Assembly (NCBI GenBank): GCA_002390825.1
Contig: DGQR01000264.1
Span: forward strand, 1 to 17,141
Direction: 5' to 3'
Source of the DNA: Rhodoferax sp. UBA4409
GTDB taxonomy: Bacteria; Pseudomonadota; Gammaproteobacteria; Burkholderiales; Burkholderiaceae_C
DNA: 17,141 nt
Program-made: the position numbers and the translations under genes
Shown here: in pieces, positions 1 through 6,502 of the stretch
How positions within the stretch are numbered: position 1 is the first letter of the stretch
How the letters are laid out: each line of letters opens with the position of its first letter
The notes under the pieces: generated by a model
What the model was told of the DNA's origin: nothing
Database searches by the model: none
What the model saw: only the letters and a program-made list of their open reading frames with translations

Positions 1-628
1 AACCCATCTTGATCAGCTCAACCGCACCACCGCACAGAACGGCTTGCTCGCCGAACAAGTCGGTTTCAGTTTCTTCTTTGAAGTTGGTTTCGATGATGCC
101 GGCCTTGCCGCCACCGTTGGCCATCGCGTAGCTAAGAGCCAAGTCACGGGCTTTACCGGACTTGTCCTGGTGCACAGCCACCAAGTGGGGCACACCACCA
201 CCTTGGGTGTAGGTGTTGCGCACAGTGTGGCCGGGAGCCTTGGGAGCCACCATCCAGACATCCAGATCTGCGCGGGGCACGACTTGGTTGTAATGCACGT
301 TGAAACCGTGGGCAAAGGCCAAAGAAGCGCCTTGCTTGATGTTAGGCGCCACGTTGTTGGTGTACACCTCGCCGATTTGCTCATCAGGCAACAAGATCAT
401 GACCACGTCGGCCGCCTTGACTGCGTCGTTCACTTCCATCACGGTCAAGCCGGCTTTGCCGACTTTGTCCCAGGAAGCTCCGCCCTTGCGCAGACCGACC
501 ACGACCTTCACGCCGCTGTCGTTCAAGTTTTGCGCATGTGCGTGGCCTTGGCTGCCGTAACCGATGATGGCAACTGTCTTGCCCTTGATCAGGCTCAGGT
601 CACAATCCTTGTCGTAAAAAACTTTCAT
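1..628 (-). CDS. ilvC: Ketol-acid reductoisomerase, N-terminal part (cut by window edge)
   Basis: Converts acetolactate or acetohydroxybutyrate to the dihydroxy acid with NADPH and Mg2+, the second common step of valine, leucine and isoleucine synthesis, in the cytoplasm. The 209 visible residues hold the Rossmann domain with the glycine-rich loop GYGSQGHAHA (about 23-32), the RKGGAS loop (47-52) whose R47 and S52 suit NADPH, the catalytic H107 in AFAHGFN, and the beginning of the knotted domain with metal ligands D190 and E194 in DLFGEQ. Numbering matches class I enzymes, which supports the ATG at 628. A GGAGAG ribosome site lies just upstream. It follows ilvH on the same strand after 135 nt, so it is probably the last gene of an ilvB-ilvH-ilvC operon. 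The C-terminal third lies outside the window. Confidence 0.97.
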   Translation of the reverse strand, partial: MKVFYDKDCDLSLIKGKTVAIIGYGSQGHAHAQNLNDSGVKVVVGLRKGGASWDKVGKAGLTVMEVNDAVKAADVVMILLPDEQIGEVYTNNVAPNIKQGASLAFAHGFNVHYNQVVPRADLDVWMVAPKAPGHTVRNTYTQGGGVPHLVAVHQDKSGKARDLALSYAMANGGGKAGIIETNFKEETETDLFGEQAVLCGGAVELIKMG

Positions 629-720
629 TTTTCTCTCCGAAATAAATATTGGCGAAAAGCGCCCTGTTGCAAAAACTACCTAAGCTCGGGGCGAACGGTA
701 AACACTGTCGCCAAACAATC

Positions 721-753
721 CCTGTGTGTTGAGCCAGCCGAAGCGCACACAGG
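721..753 (-). other. Inverted repeat between ilvH and ilvC
   Basis: CCTGTGTG at 721-728 and CACACAGG at 746-753 form perfect 8-bp arms around a 17-nt loop, just after the ilvH stop (764) in the direction of transcription. The sequence that follows on the minus strand (GATTGTTTGGCG) is only weakly T-rich, so this could be a partial terminator, an RNA stability element or nothing. No function is assigned. Confidence 0.4.
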
Positions 754-763
754 AAAACCTTCA

Positions 764-1255
764 TCAAACCCGCAGAATGCGCTCGCCGCGACCGATGCCA
801 CTGGAGCCGGTTCGCACCGTCTCCAGAATGGCGGTGCGCTCGATAGCTTCGAGGAACGCGTCGTTCTTGGACTGATCGCCTGTGAGCTCGATGGTGTAAC
901 TCTTCTCAGTCACATCGATGATGCGGCCACGGAAGATGTCAGCCATACGCTTCATCTCTTCGCGCTCCTTGCCCACCGCACGGACCTTCACCATCATGAG
1001 CTCACGCTCGATGTAGGCGCCTTCCGTCAGGTCCACCACCTTCACCACTTCAATCAGGCGGTTCAGGTGCTTGGTAATTTGTTCGATCACGTCGTCTGAA
1101 CCATGAGTCTGGATCGTCATGCGCGACAAGCTCGGATCTTCCGTAGGAGCCACGGTCAGGGATTCAATGTTGTATCCACGGGCTGAAAACAAGCCCACGA
1201 CACGCGACAAGGCGCCGGGCTCGTTCTCCAGCAAAACTGCAATGATGTGTTTCAT
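764..1255 (-). CDS. ilvH: Acetolactate synthase small (regulatory) subunit
   Basis: Regulatory subunit of acetohydroxyacid synthase; it binds the large subunit, raises its activity and confers valine feedback inhibition. At 163 residues it has the family's normal length. The N-terminal ACT domain (about 1-75) contains LLENEPGALSRV and GYNIESLTVAP, and the C-terminal ACT-like half carries FRGRIIDV. Residues G14, S17 and N29, which affect valine sensitivity in the E. coli protein, are all present, so feedback control is probably intact (inference). An AGAGGAA ribosome site lies about 8 nt before the ATG. It lies 136 nt downstream of ilvB, unusually far for this pair, because a repeat element sits in the gap. 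Confidence 0.97.
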   Translation of the reverse strand: MKHIIAVLLENEPGALSRVVGLFSARGYNIESLTVAPTEDPSLSRMTIQTHGSDDVIEQITKHLNRLIEVVKVVDLTEGAYIERELMMVKVRAVGKEREEMKRMADIFRGRIIDVTEKSYTIELTGDQSKNDAFLEAIERTAILETVRTGSSGIGRGERILRV

Positions 1256-1334
1256 AAATACCGATTCCTCTTTTCGCTGCCCTCCCCGTGCGGCGGTAAC
1301 CGCACAGCTTGGCAGACAATAGATTCTTCAAAAA

Positions 1335-1377
1335 TGATAGCAGCCCGCGCACACTGGGTGTGCGCCAGAGCACTATT
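1335..1377. repeat. Dispersed-type repeat with GATAGC box and GC hairpin, ilvB-ilvH gap
   Basis: A GATAGCAGC box (1336-1344) is followed by a perfect hairpin: GCGCACAC (1347-1354), loop TGG, GTGTGCGC (1358-1365). Outer ATAG (1337-1340) and CTAT (1373-1376) also pair. From memory, Comamonadaceae genomes carry many intergenic copies with this layout, an ATAGC box next to a GCGC-rich stem. That recollection was not checked. It lies between two genes that are normally adjacent, so it would be transcribed as part of the operon and could shape mRNA folding or stability. Confidence 0.6.
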
Positions 1378-1391
1378 CGACGTAAATCCGC

Positions 1392-3170
1392 TTAAAGGTC
1401 CTCCGACCCGAGCAGCATCTCCGTGATGCCCTTGCCGGCCTGGACCATGGGGAACACGTTTTCAGTCGGGTCCGTGCGGAAGTCCATGAACACCGTGCGG
1501 TCCTTCAGTTTGCGGGCCTCGCGCAGTGCGGGCTCCACATCCTGGGGACGCTCAATCAACATACCGACGTGACCGTAGGCTTCCGCCAACTTCACAAAGT
1601 TCGGCAGTGCGTCCATATAGCTGTGGCTGTAGCGACCTTCATACTCCACCTCTTGCCACTGACGCACCATCCCGAGGAAACGGTTGTTCAAAGAGCAGAT
1701 CTTGATCGGCGTGTTGTACTGCAGGCAGGTGGAAAGCTCCTGGATGTTCATCTGCACCGAGCCTTCGCCGGTAATACAGAACACCTCGCTTTGCGGCTTC
1801 GCCAACTTGATGCCCATGGCATAGGGAATGCCCACGCCCATGGTTCCCAGTCCACCGGAGTTGATCCAGCGTCGGGGCTCGTCAAACTTGTAGTACTGCG
1901 CAGCCCACATCTGGTGTTGACCCACATCGGACGTGATGTAGGTGTCTGCATCTTTGGTCATATTCCAAAGCGTTTCCACCACGAACTGCGGCTTGATCAC
2001 ATCCCCATTGCCGGGGTTGTACTTCATGCAATCGCGCTTGCGCCAGCCTTCAATCGTGTCCCACCAAGCGCCCAATGCATTCGCATCAGGCTTGGTGGAA
2101 CCCTCGCGAATCATCGCGATCATTTCGTTGAGCACGTCTTTCACGTCGCCAACGATCGGGATATCCACCTTCACCCGCTTGGAGATGCTGGATGGGTCGA
2201 TATCGATATGGATGATCTTGCGCTCGTTCTGGGCAAAGTGCTTGGGATTACCGATCACGCGGTCATCAAAGCGTGCACCGACAGCCAGCAGCACATCGCA
2301 GTTCTGCATCGCGTTGTTGGCTTCTACGGTACCGTGCATGCCCAGCATGCCGAGGAACTTGCGGTCGCTCGCCGGGTACGCGCCCAAGCCCATCAAAGTG
2401 TTGGTGCAGGGGTAGCCCAGCATGTCCACCAGCGTGCGGAGTTCGTTGGAAGCGTTGCTCAGCAACACGCCGCCACCGGTGTAGATGTAGGGACGCTTAG
2501 CCGCCAACAACAGTTGCAAGGCCTTCCGGATTTGTCCGCCGTGGCCCTTGCGCACCGGGTTGTAAGAGCGCATTTCCACACTCTCAGGATAGCCGTGGTA
2601 GGGCACCTTTTTGAAGGACACATCCTTCGGAATATCCACCACCACAGGGCCGGGACGGCCACTTCGTGCGATGTGGAAGGCCTTTTTCATCACGTCCGCC
2701 ATGTCCTTGGCGTCTTTCACCAAGAAGTTGTGCTTCACGATGGGGCGTGTGATACCAACGGTGTCGCACTCTTGGAAGGCGTCCAATCCGATCGCGTGCG
2801 TAGGCACCTGACCGGAAATAATCACCATGGGGATGCTGTCCATGTAAGCGGTAGCAATACCGGTCACTGCATTGGTCAGACCCGGCCCGGATGTCACCAG
2901 CGCCACGCCGACATCACCGGTCGCACGTGCATAGCCGTCAGCAGCATGCACAGCTGCTTGCTCGTGGCGCACCAGAACGTGCTGAATGGTGTCTTGCTTG
3001 TAGAAAGCGTCGTAAATGTGCAGAACTGCACCACCGGGGTAGCCCCAGATGTATTTGACGTTTTCGGCTTGAAGCGCTTTGACGAGGACTTCCGCGCCCC
3101 TCAACTCGGGAACAACGGCGGATTTGGATGCGGATGCTGCCGAAGCGATTTCGGCTTTAGAAATTTCCAT
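1392..3170 (-). CDS. ilvB: Acetolactate synthase large (catalytic) subunit
   Basis: ThDP-dependent enzyme that condenses two pyruvates, or pyruvate with 2-oxobutyrate, in the first common step of branched-chain amino acid synthesis; it partners IlvH. The protein has 592 residues. The N-terminal PYR domain carries the catalytic glutamate in RHEQAAVHAADGY (E70), the central domain has VGARFDDRVIG (297-307), and the PP domain has SDVGQHQMW (414-422) and the cofactor motif GEGSVQMN (468-475) ending in NN at 495-496. The usual GDG is GEG here, which I recall as common in betaproteobacteria. The frame is open to 3380, but the ATG at 3170 has AAAGG upstream and gives the normal N-terminus. Could equally be called ilvI. 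Divergent from the sigma factor gene. Confidence 0.96.
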   Translation of the reverse strand: MEISKAEIASAASASKSAVVPELRGAEVLVKALQAENVKYIWGYPGGAVLHIYDAFYKQDTIQHVLVRHEQAAVHAADGYARATGDVGVALVTSGPGLTNAVTGIATAYMDSIPMVIISGQVPTHAIGLDAFQECDTVGITRPIVKHNFLVKDAKDMADVMKKAFHIARSGRPGPVVVDIPKDVSFKKVPYHGYPESVEMRSYNPVRKGHGGQIRKALQLLLAAKRPYIYTGGGVLLSNASNELRTLVDMLGYPCTNTLMGLGAYPASDRKFLGMLGMHGTVEANNAMQNCDVLLAVGARFDDRVIGNPKHFAQNERKIIHIDIDPSSISKRVKVDIPIVGDVKDVLNEMIAMIREGSTKPDANALGAWWDTIEGWRKRDCMKYNPGNGDVIKPQFVVETLWNMTKDADTYITSDVGQHQMWAAQYYKFDEPRRWINSGGLGTMGVGIPYAMGIKLAKPQSEVFCITGEGSVQMNIQELSTCLQYNTPIKICSLNNRFLGMVRQWQEVEYEGRYSHSYMDALPNFVKLAEAYGHVGMLIERPQDVEPALREARKLKDRTVFMDFRTDPTENVFPMVQAGKGITEMLLGSEDL

Positions 3171-3307
3171 GATGAACCTTTGTGAATTTCTCTGACGAAA
3201 AACCTTGGGTGCCCCTTCGCAAACACTTGTGGAGTCGCGTCGGGACTTAAGATCAAAGCCATGAGCGCATTGAATGTTGCGCCGGACCAGGACCCGTTTG
3301 CCTTTTA

Positions 3308-3411
3308 ATTGCACCTCTATTATGGCATTGCCGGCACCCCATCCCTGAGAAGGCAACAAGCAGATCCGTTTGAAGTGCAATAATCCACTACGTTGATGCC
3401 GCCGATTGCAC
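3308..3411. promoter_or_regulatory. Three copies of a 7-mer in the ilvB / sigma factor divergent region
   Basis: ATTGCAC occurs at 3308-3314 and 3405-3411, and its reverse complement GTGCAAT at 3375-3381. The first is followed by C and the other two (read in the same orientation) by T or G. All fall in the 292 nt between the two divergent start codons. The minus strand also has a CATAAT -10-like hexamer near 3320, without a convincing -35. These could be binding sites for a regulator of either operon. No regulator is identified. Confidence 0.3.
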
Positions 3412-3462
3412 GCTCCAAGTGCACGGTGCGCCCCCTTTTTTTGCCAGCGATGGCCTTGTCAA

Positions 3463-4029
3463 TTGGCAACCGAAAAAGAACTTTCCGACTTTTTGAAGAG
3501 TGTTGAAAAACGGGCCTTCAAACGCGCGGCGTACCATGTCCGCAACGAAGAGTCCGCCCTGGACATTGTTCAAGACAGCATGATGAAACTGGCTGAACAC
3601 TACGGACACAAGCCCGTAGAAGAGCTGCCTATGCTGTTTCAACGTATCCTGTCCAACAGCACCCTCGACTGGTTTCGCAGGCAAAAGACTTATAGCGCAT
3701 TGTTTTCGACGCTCAGTGACTTCGAATCAGGAACTGAAGACGAAGATTTCAATCTACTCGAATCTCTGGTCACCGACCAAGGCGGCGAACAGTCAGAGAG
3801 TACAGAGACCCAGACAGAACGGGCACAAACCCTAAGATCTATTGAAGAAGAGGTTTTACGACTCCCGCCCCGTCAACGGGAAGCCTTCCTGATGCGTTAT
3901 TGGGAGGATATGGATGTCGCGGAAACTGCGACTGCGATGGGCTGTTCACAAGGCAGCGTAAAAACACACTGTTCCCGAGCGGTGCAAGCCTTGGGCAATG
4001 CGTTAAGAGGAAAGGGAATCCGGCTATGA
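3463..4029 (+). CDS. ECF-type RNA polymerase sigma factor
   Basis: Alternative sigma factor that directs RNA polymerase to a small set of promoters. From the TTG at 3463 it has 188 residues, normal for the ECF group. Region 2 spans about 15-78, with ALDIVQDSMMKLAEHY (2.2) and LFQRILSNSTLDWFRRQKT (2.3-2.4). An acidic linker (about 85-120) leads to region 4, with LPPRQREAFLMRYWEDM and the helix-turn-helix around AETATAMGCSQGSVKTHCSRA (152-172). No ATG is in frame nearby. The TTG at 3463 gives MATEKELSDF, the N-terminus I expect in relatives; another TTG at 3406 would add 19 residues. Neither has a good ribosome site. Its stop overlaps the next start (ATGA), which implies translational coupling. 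The trigger and target promoters are unknown. Confidence 0.9.
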   Translation: MATEKELSDFLKSVEKRAFKRAAYHVRNEESALDIVQDSMMKLAEHYGHKPVEELPMLFQRILSNSTLDWFRRQKTYSALFSTLSDFESGTEDEDFNLLESLVTDQGGEQSESTETQTERAQTLRSIEEEVLRLPPRQREAFLMRYWEDMDVAETATAMGCSQGSVKTHCSRAVQALGNALRGKGIRL

Positions 4030-4466
4030 AAAAAACTGTAGCGCACCGTTCCGGTGCTGATATTGAGAAAGCCGTGGCCCGTGCAATTGCGTCGCGCCTC
4101 CATGAGGGCGCACAAGACCTGCCTCACGACATTACTGAGCGGCTCAAAGCGGCCCGTGTTCAAGCGGTGGCAAAACGCAAGATTGTTCTCGAGCCAGTAT
4201 CCGCCAGCCAAGCGGTGTTGGCGTCTGCCGGGCAAGCCGGCATGCAGATGGGATCCGGATTCAAAAATCTATGGATGCAGTTGGGCTCTTGGTTGCCTTT
4301 GCTCGCCTTGATCGCCGGCATGTTGGTCATCGACACCTTGCAGGACGAGTTCAGCGCCCAGGAAATCGCCGATGTGGACATTCAATTGCTGACAGATCCT
4401 TTGCCACCGGCGGCCTACACCGACCCTGGTTTTGCACAATTTTTGCGTACGAACCAAGAAAAATAA
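4026..4466 (+). CDS. DUF3619-family one-span membrane protein, possible anti-sigma factor
   Basis: A 146-residue protein of unknown function that I recognise as DUF3619. The N-terminal 85 residues are soluble and charged, with ADIEKAVARAIASRL near the start. One membrane span follows at about 87-104 (LGSWLPLLALIAGMLVI). The acidic C-terminal 40 residues include LLTDPLPPAAY (121-131). Loop charges suggest the N-terminus is in the cytoplasm. The start overlaps the sigma stop in ATGA, and GAGGAAAGGG lies upstream. A small membrane protein coupled to an ECF sigma gene, with a cytoplasmic N-terminal domain, has the architecture of an anti-sigma factor. That role is inference: I see no zinc-binding HxxxCxxC motif or known anti-sigma fold signature. 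Confidence 0.85.
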   Translation: MKKTVAHRSGADIEKAVARAIASRLHEGAQDLPHDITERLKAARVQAVAKRKIVLEPVSASQAVLASAGQAGMQMGSGFKNLWMQLGSWLPLLALIAGMLVIDTLQDEFSAQEIADVDIQLLTDPLPPAAYTDPGFAQFLRTNQEK

Positions 4467-4488
4467 GTCAGAGAGCACCCGACTCTTT

Positions 4489-5127
4489 ATGAAGCACTTC
4501 TCCAGCAATTTCAACCTCATACCTGTGGGCTTGATCACTGCATGTCTCGCAGCAACTTGCTTGGGTATCAGCGCTCCGGCCCACGGTCAGACCGGATCAG
4601 TGCTGCCGAGCGTACCCGCTTCGACCAATTTGAACTGGACGGCCTTGAGTGCGGGACAAAAAATTGCACTGGCTCCTCTGAAAGAGAGCTGGGACACCTT
4701 GGCCGACGGACACCGCCGGAAGTGGATCGCCTTGTCGCAAAATTTTTCTGCCATGTCCGCGGCAGACAAAGAGACACTGCACAGCCGTATGGCCGAATGG
4801 GCAGCACTGAAGCCGAAGGAACGGCAGCAAGCACGGCTAAATTTTGCTGAAACAAAGAAGACACCTGCAGCGGATCGGCTGTCCAACTGGGAAGCCTACC
4901 AAGCACTGAGCCAAGAGGAAAAGGACGCTCTAGCGCGCAAAGGGGCTACCAAACCAGCAGGTGCAGCGGTAGCCGCCAAAGCCCCTCCGCCCCAGAAGTT
5001 GACGCCTGTACCCGTGACCCGGAATTCACCGGAAACCCACCGGGAACGACTGGCTGCTCAGCAGCCCGTTGATCGCAACACACTCCTGCCCCTCGCCCCA
5101 GCTTCCAAAACAAGCAGCGCAAATTAG
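4489..5127 (+). CDS. Exported DUF3106-family protein
   Basis: A 212-residue protein of unknown function. Residues 1-33 form a signal peptide with hydrophobic core (IPVGLITACLAATCLGISA) and likely cleavage near APAHG, so the mature protein should be periplasmic. The mature part has the DUF3106 pattern of spaced tryptophans and charged helices: NWTALSAGQKIALAPLKESW (49-68), RRKWIALSQNF (76-86), MSAADKE (89-95), RMAEWAALKPKERQQARLNF (100-119), then a partial second unit NWEAYQALSQEEKDAL (133-148). The C-terminal 60 residues are low-complexity, rich in Ala, Pro and Lys. The start at 4489 is chosen because it opens directly on the signal peptide. It follows DUF3619 by 22 nt in the same operon. It might act as a periplasmic partner of the sigma/DUF3619 pair (inference). 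Confidence 0.85.
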   Translation: MKHFSSNFNLIPVGLITACLAATCLGISAPAHGQTGSVLPSVPASTNLNWTALSAGQKIALAPLKESWDTLADGHRRKWIALSQNFSAMSAADKETLHSRMAEWAALKPKERQQARLNFAETKKTPAADRLSNWEAYQALSQEEKDALARKGATKPAGAAVAAKAPPPQKLTPVPVTRNSPETHRERLAAQQPVDRNTLLPLAPASKTSSAN

Positions 5128-5148
5128 CGGCTTGATCCACCTGCCGCT
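5126..5148 (+). terminator. Weak hairpin at the end of the DUF3106 gene
   Basis: AGCGGC (5126-5131) pairs with GCCGCT (5143-5148) across an 11-nt loop and overlaps the TAG stop. It is followed only by CTTTGG, a poor T-tract. It may cause partial termination before the RDD gene, or nothing. Confidence 0.25.
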
Positions 5149-5206
5149 CTTTGGTGCTTGCGCCTGCCTACAATCGCAGCTTCTTTGACAACAGAACGGG
5201 CTCGGG

Positions 5207-5701
5207 ATGATCAATGGTGCGATAACCCCAGGACTCTGGCGACGCATGGCATGCTGGATTTATGAGGGTATCTTGTTGTTCGGCGTGGTGTTTTTGGCAG
5301 GTTACATTTTTGGTACTCTGAGCCAGACCCGGTATGCACTGGACAACCGCCATGCCCTTCAGGGCTTTTTGTTCCTTGTACTGGGTATTTACTTTGTGTG
5401 GTTTTGGGCGCACGGCCAAACGCTCGCGATGAAAACCTGGAACATCCGCGTGGTGGGTGTCGATGGCCAAAAAATCACCCAGCTGCGGGCACTGGGGCGC
5501 TACATATTGAGCTGGGTCTGGTTTTTGCCACCGTTGGCAGCGGTGTATCCATTTCAACTGTCTGGCCCAGAGATCACGGTGATCTGCATAGGCTGGGTCG
5601 CCGTCTGGGCGATTTTGAGTCGCTTTCACCCCCAAAACCAGTTTTGGCACGATGTGCTGGCGGGCACTCGCCTGGTCCATTCCGCGCCCATGAGCCGCTG
5701 A
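5207..5701 (+). CDS. RDD-family membrane protein
   Basis: A 164-residue inner-membrane protein with about four membrane spans (roughly 20-37, 51-69, 98-116, 122-138). It has RDD-family features: the N-terminal PGLWRRMACWIYE, where arginines 12-13 precede an acidic residue in the first helix; the cytoplasmic loop GQTLAMKTWNIRVV (70-83); and the C-terminal FWHDVLAGTRLV (146-157), matching the family's HDxxAGT block. The family has no single established function; transport or membrane-associated roles have been proposed for some members. The ATG at 5207 follows a G-rich but non-canonical ribosome site. It is 79 nt after the DUF3106 gene and 18 nt before dgkA, so it probably belongs to the same transcript. 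Confidence 0.85.
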   Translation: MINGAITPGLWRRMACWIYEGILLFGVVFLAGYIFGTLSQTRYALDNRHALQGFLFLVLGIYFVWFWAHGQTLAMKTWNIRVVGVDGQKITQLRALGRYILSWVWFLPPLAAVYPFQLSGPEITVICIGWVAVWAILSRFHPQNQFWHDVLAGTRLVHSAPMSR

Positions 5702-5719
5702 ATACAAAGACACCCATCT

Positions 5720-6139
5720 ATGCCAGCCCCATCCCTGCCCCCTGTTGATCCTGCGGTAAATCCTCAGAAGCTGCGCCGGGGTTTAAGCCGCGTGCTCCAC
5801 GCTACCCGCTACTCATGGGCCGGATTGCAGGCGGGGTGGAACGAGACAGCTTTCAGGCAAGAGTGCATCTTGGCATTGGTACTTTTGCCGGCCTCTTTTT
5901 TCATCGGGCAAACTTGGGTTGAGTGCGCCGTTTTGGCGGCCAGCGTCGTCGCAGTGATGGTCGTGGAATTGCTCAATACGGCGGTCGAATCAGTTGTCGA
6001 CCGCGTCGGCCCCGAATGGCATTCGCTGTCCAAACGGGCCAAGGATATCGGCAGCGCTGCGGTGCTGCTGAGCTTGTTGCTGTGCGCTGCGATATGGGGT
6101 GCTGCTCTGTGGGCGCGCTTTGCGCCTCACCTGAGCTGA
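5720..6139 (+). CDS. dgkA: Diacylglycerol kinase
   Basis: Small integral membrane kinase that phosphorylates diacylglycerol to phosphatidic acid, recycling lipid released by envelope glycan synthesis. At 139 residues it is slightly longer than the E. coli enzyme because of a proline-rich N-terminus. Family blocks are NETAFRQE (41-48) and ELLNTAVESVVDRVG (83-97), followed by SKRAKDIGSAAVLL (104-117). Residues E83, N86, E90, K108 and D109 correspond to E. coli E69, N72, E76, K94 and D95, so the active site is complete. Three membrane helices are visible. It ends the plus-strand cluster and its stop lies only 4 nt from the stop of the convergent P-II gene, with no terminator between. The ribosome site is weak. 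Confidence 0.95.
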   Translation: MPAPSLPPVDPAVNPQKLRRGLSRVLHATRYSWAGLQAGWNETAFRQECILALVLLPASFFIGQTWVECAVLAASVVAVMVVELLNTAVESVVDRVGPEWHSLSKRAKDIGSAAVLLSLLLCAAIWGAALWARFAPHLS

Positions 6140-6143
6140 AAAT

Positions 6144-6482
6144 TTAGACGGCGGACTCGTCCTGTTCGCCGGTGCGAATACGCACCACACGCTCTACACT
6201 CGTGACGAAGATCTTTCCGTCGCCGATCTTGCCGGTATGCGCGGCTTTCACAATGGCGTCAACACAGCGATCCACATCTTCGGTTTTCACCACCACTTCC
6301 ACCTTCATCTTGGGCAGAAAGTCGACAACGTACTCAGCGCCACGGTACAACTCGGTGTGACCTTTTTGGCGACCAAAGCCTTTGACTTCCGTCACTGTCA
6401 AACCTGTCACGCCGCATTCAGCCAGAGCTTCACGGACCTCTTCTAGTTTGAAAGGTTTGACGACTGCGGTAATTTGTTTCAT
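6144..6482 (-). CDS. glnB: Nitrogen regulatory protein P-II
   Basis: Trimeric signal protein that reports glutamine, 2-oxoglutarate and ATP/ADP status to target enzymes and transporters. At 112 residues it has the standard length. The T-loop GFGRQKGHTELYRGAEY (35-51) contains Y51, the site uridylylated by GlnD, and Y46. The B-loop HTGKIGDGKIF (82-92) and the C-loop region VRIRTGE (100-106) are intact. It starts 20 nt after the nadE stop on the same strand, so the two are very probably cotranscribed. Sequence alone does not separate GlnB from GlnK cleanly. The absence of an adjacent amtB in the window argues mildly for glnB. Confidence 0.95.
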   Translation of the reverse strand: MKQITAVVKPFKLEEVREALAECGVTGLTVTEVKGFGRQKGHTELYRGAEYVVDFLPKMKVEVVVKTEDVDRCVDAIVKAAHTGKIGDGKIFVTSVERVVRIRTGEQDESAV

Positions 6483-6502
6483 CTGCTTGTCCAGTTAAAA
6501 AA

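Noticed and set aside
44..1099. A 351-codon plus-strand frame across ilvC and ilvH
   Set aside because: It runs through two well-identified genes and their gap on the opposite strand; a shadow of codon bias.
1569..3185. A 538-codon open frame on the plus strand, antisense to ilvB
   Set aside because: Its product is His/Val-rich with no recognisable domain. It mirrors the codon bias of ilvB, whose identity is certain.
3101..3262. A 53-codon minus-strand frame beginning MALIL before ilvB, considered as a branched-chain leader peptide
   Set aside because: Only a few Leu/Ile codons at the start, the frame runs past the ilvB start, and no terminator/antiterminator pair is visible.
3171..3380. 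Upstream extension of ilvB by 70 codons
   Set aside because: The extra residues have no family similarity, while the start at 3170 has a ribosome site and gives the expected N-terminus.
3407..3442. Hairpin TGCAC/GTGCA plus C5T7 run before the sigma gene, considered as a terminator or attenuator
   Set aside because: The stem is only 5 bp and is separated from the T run by about 12 nt.
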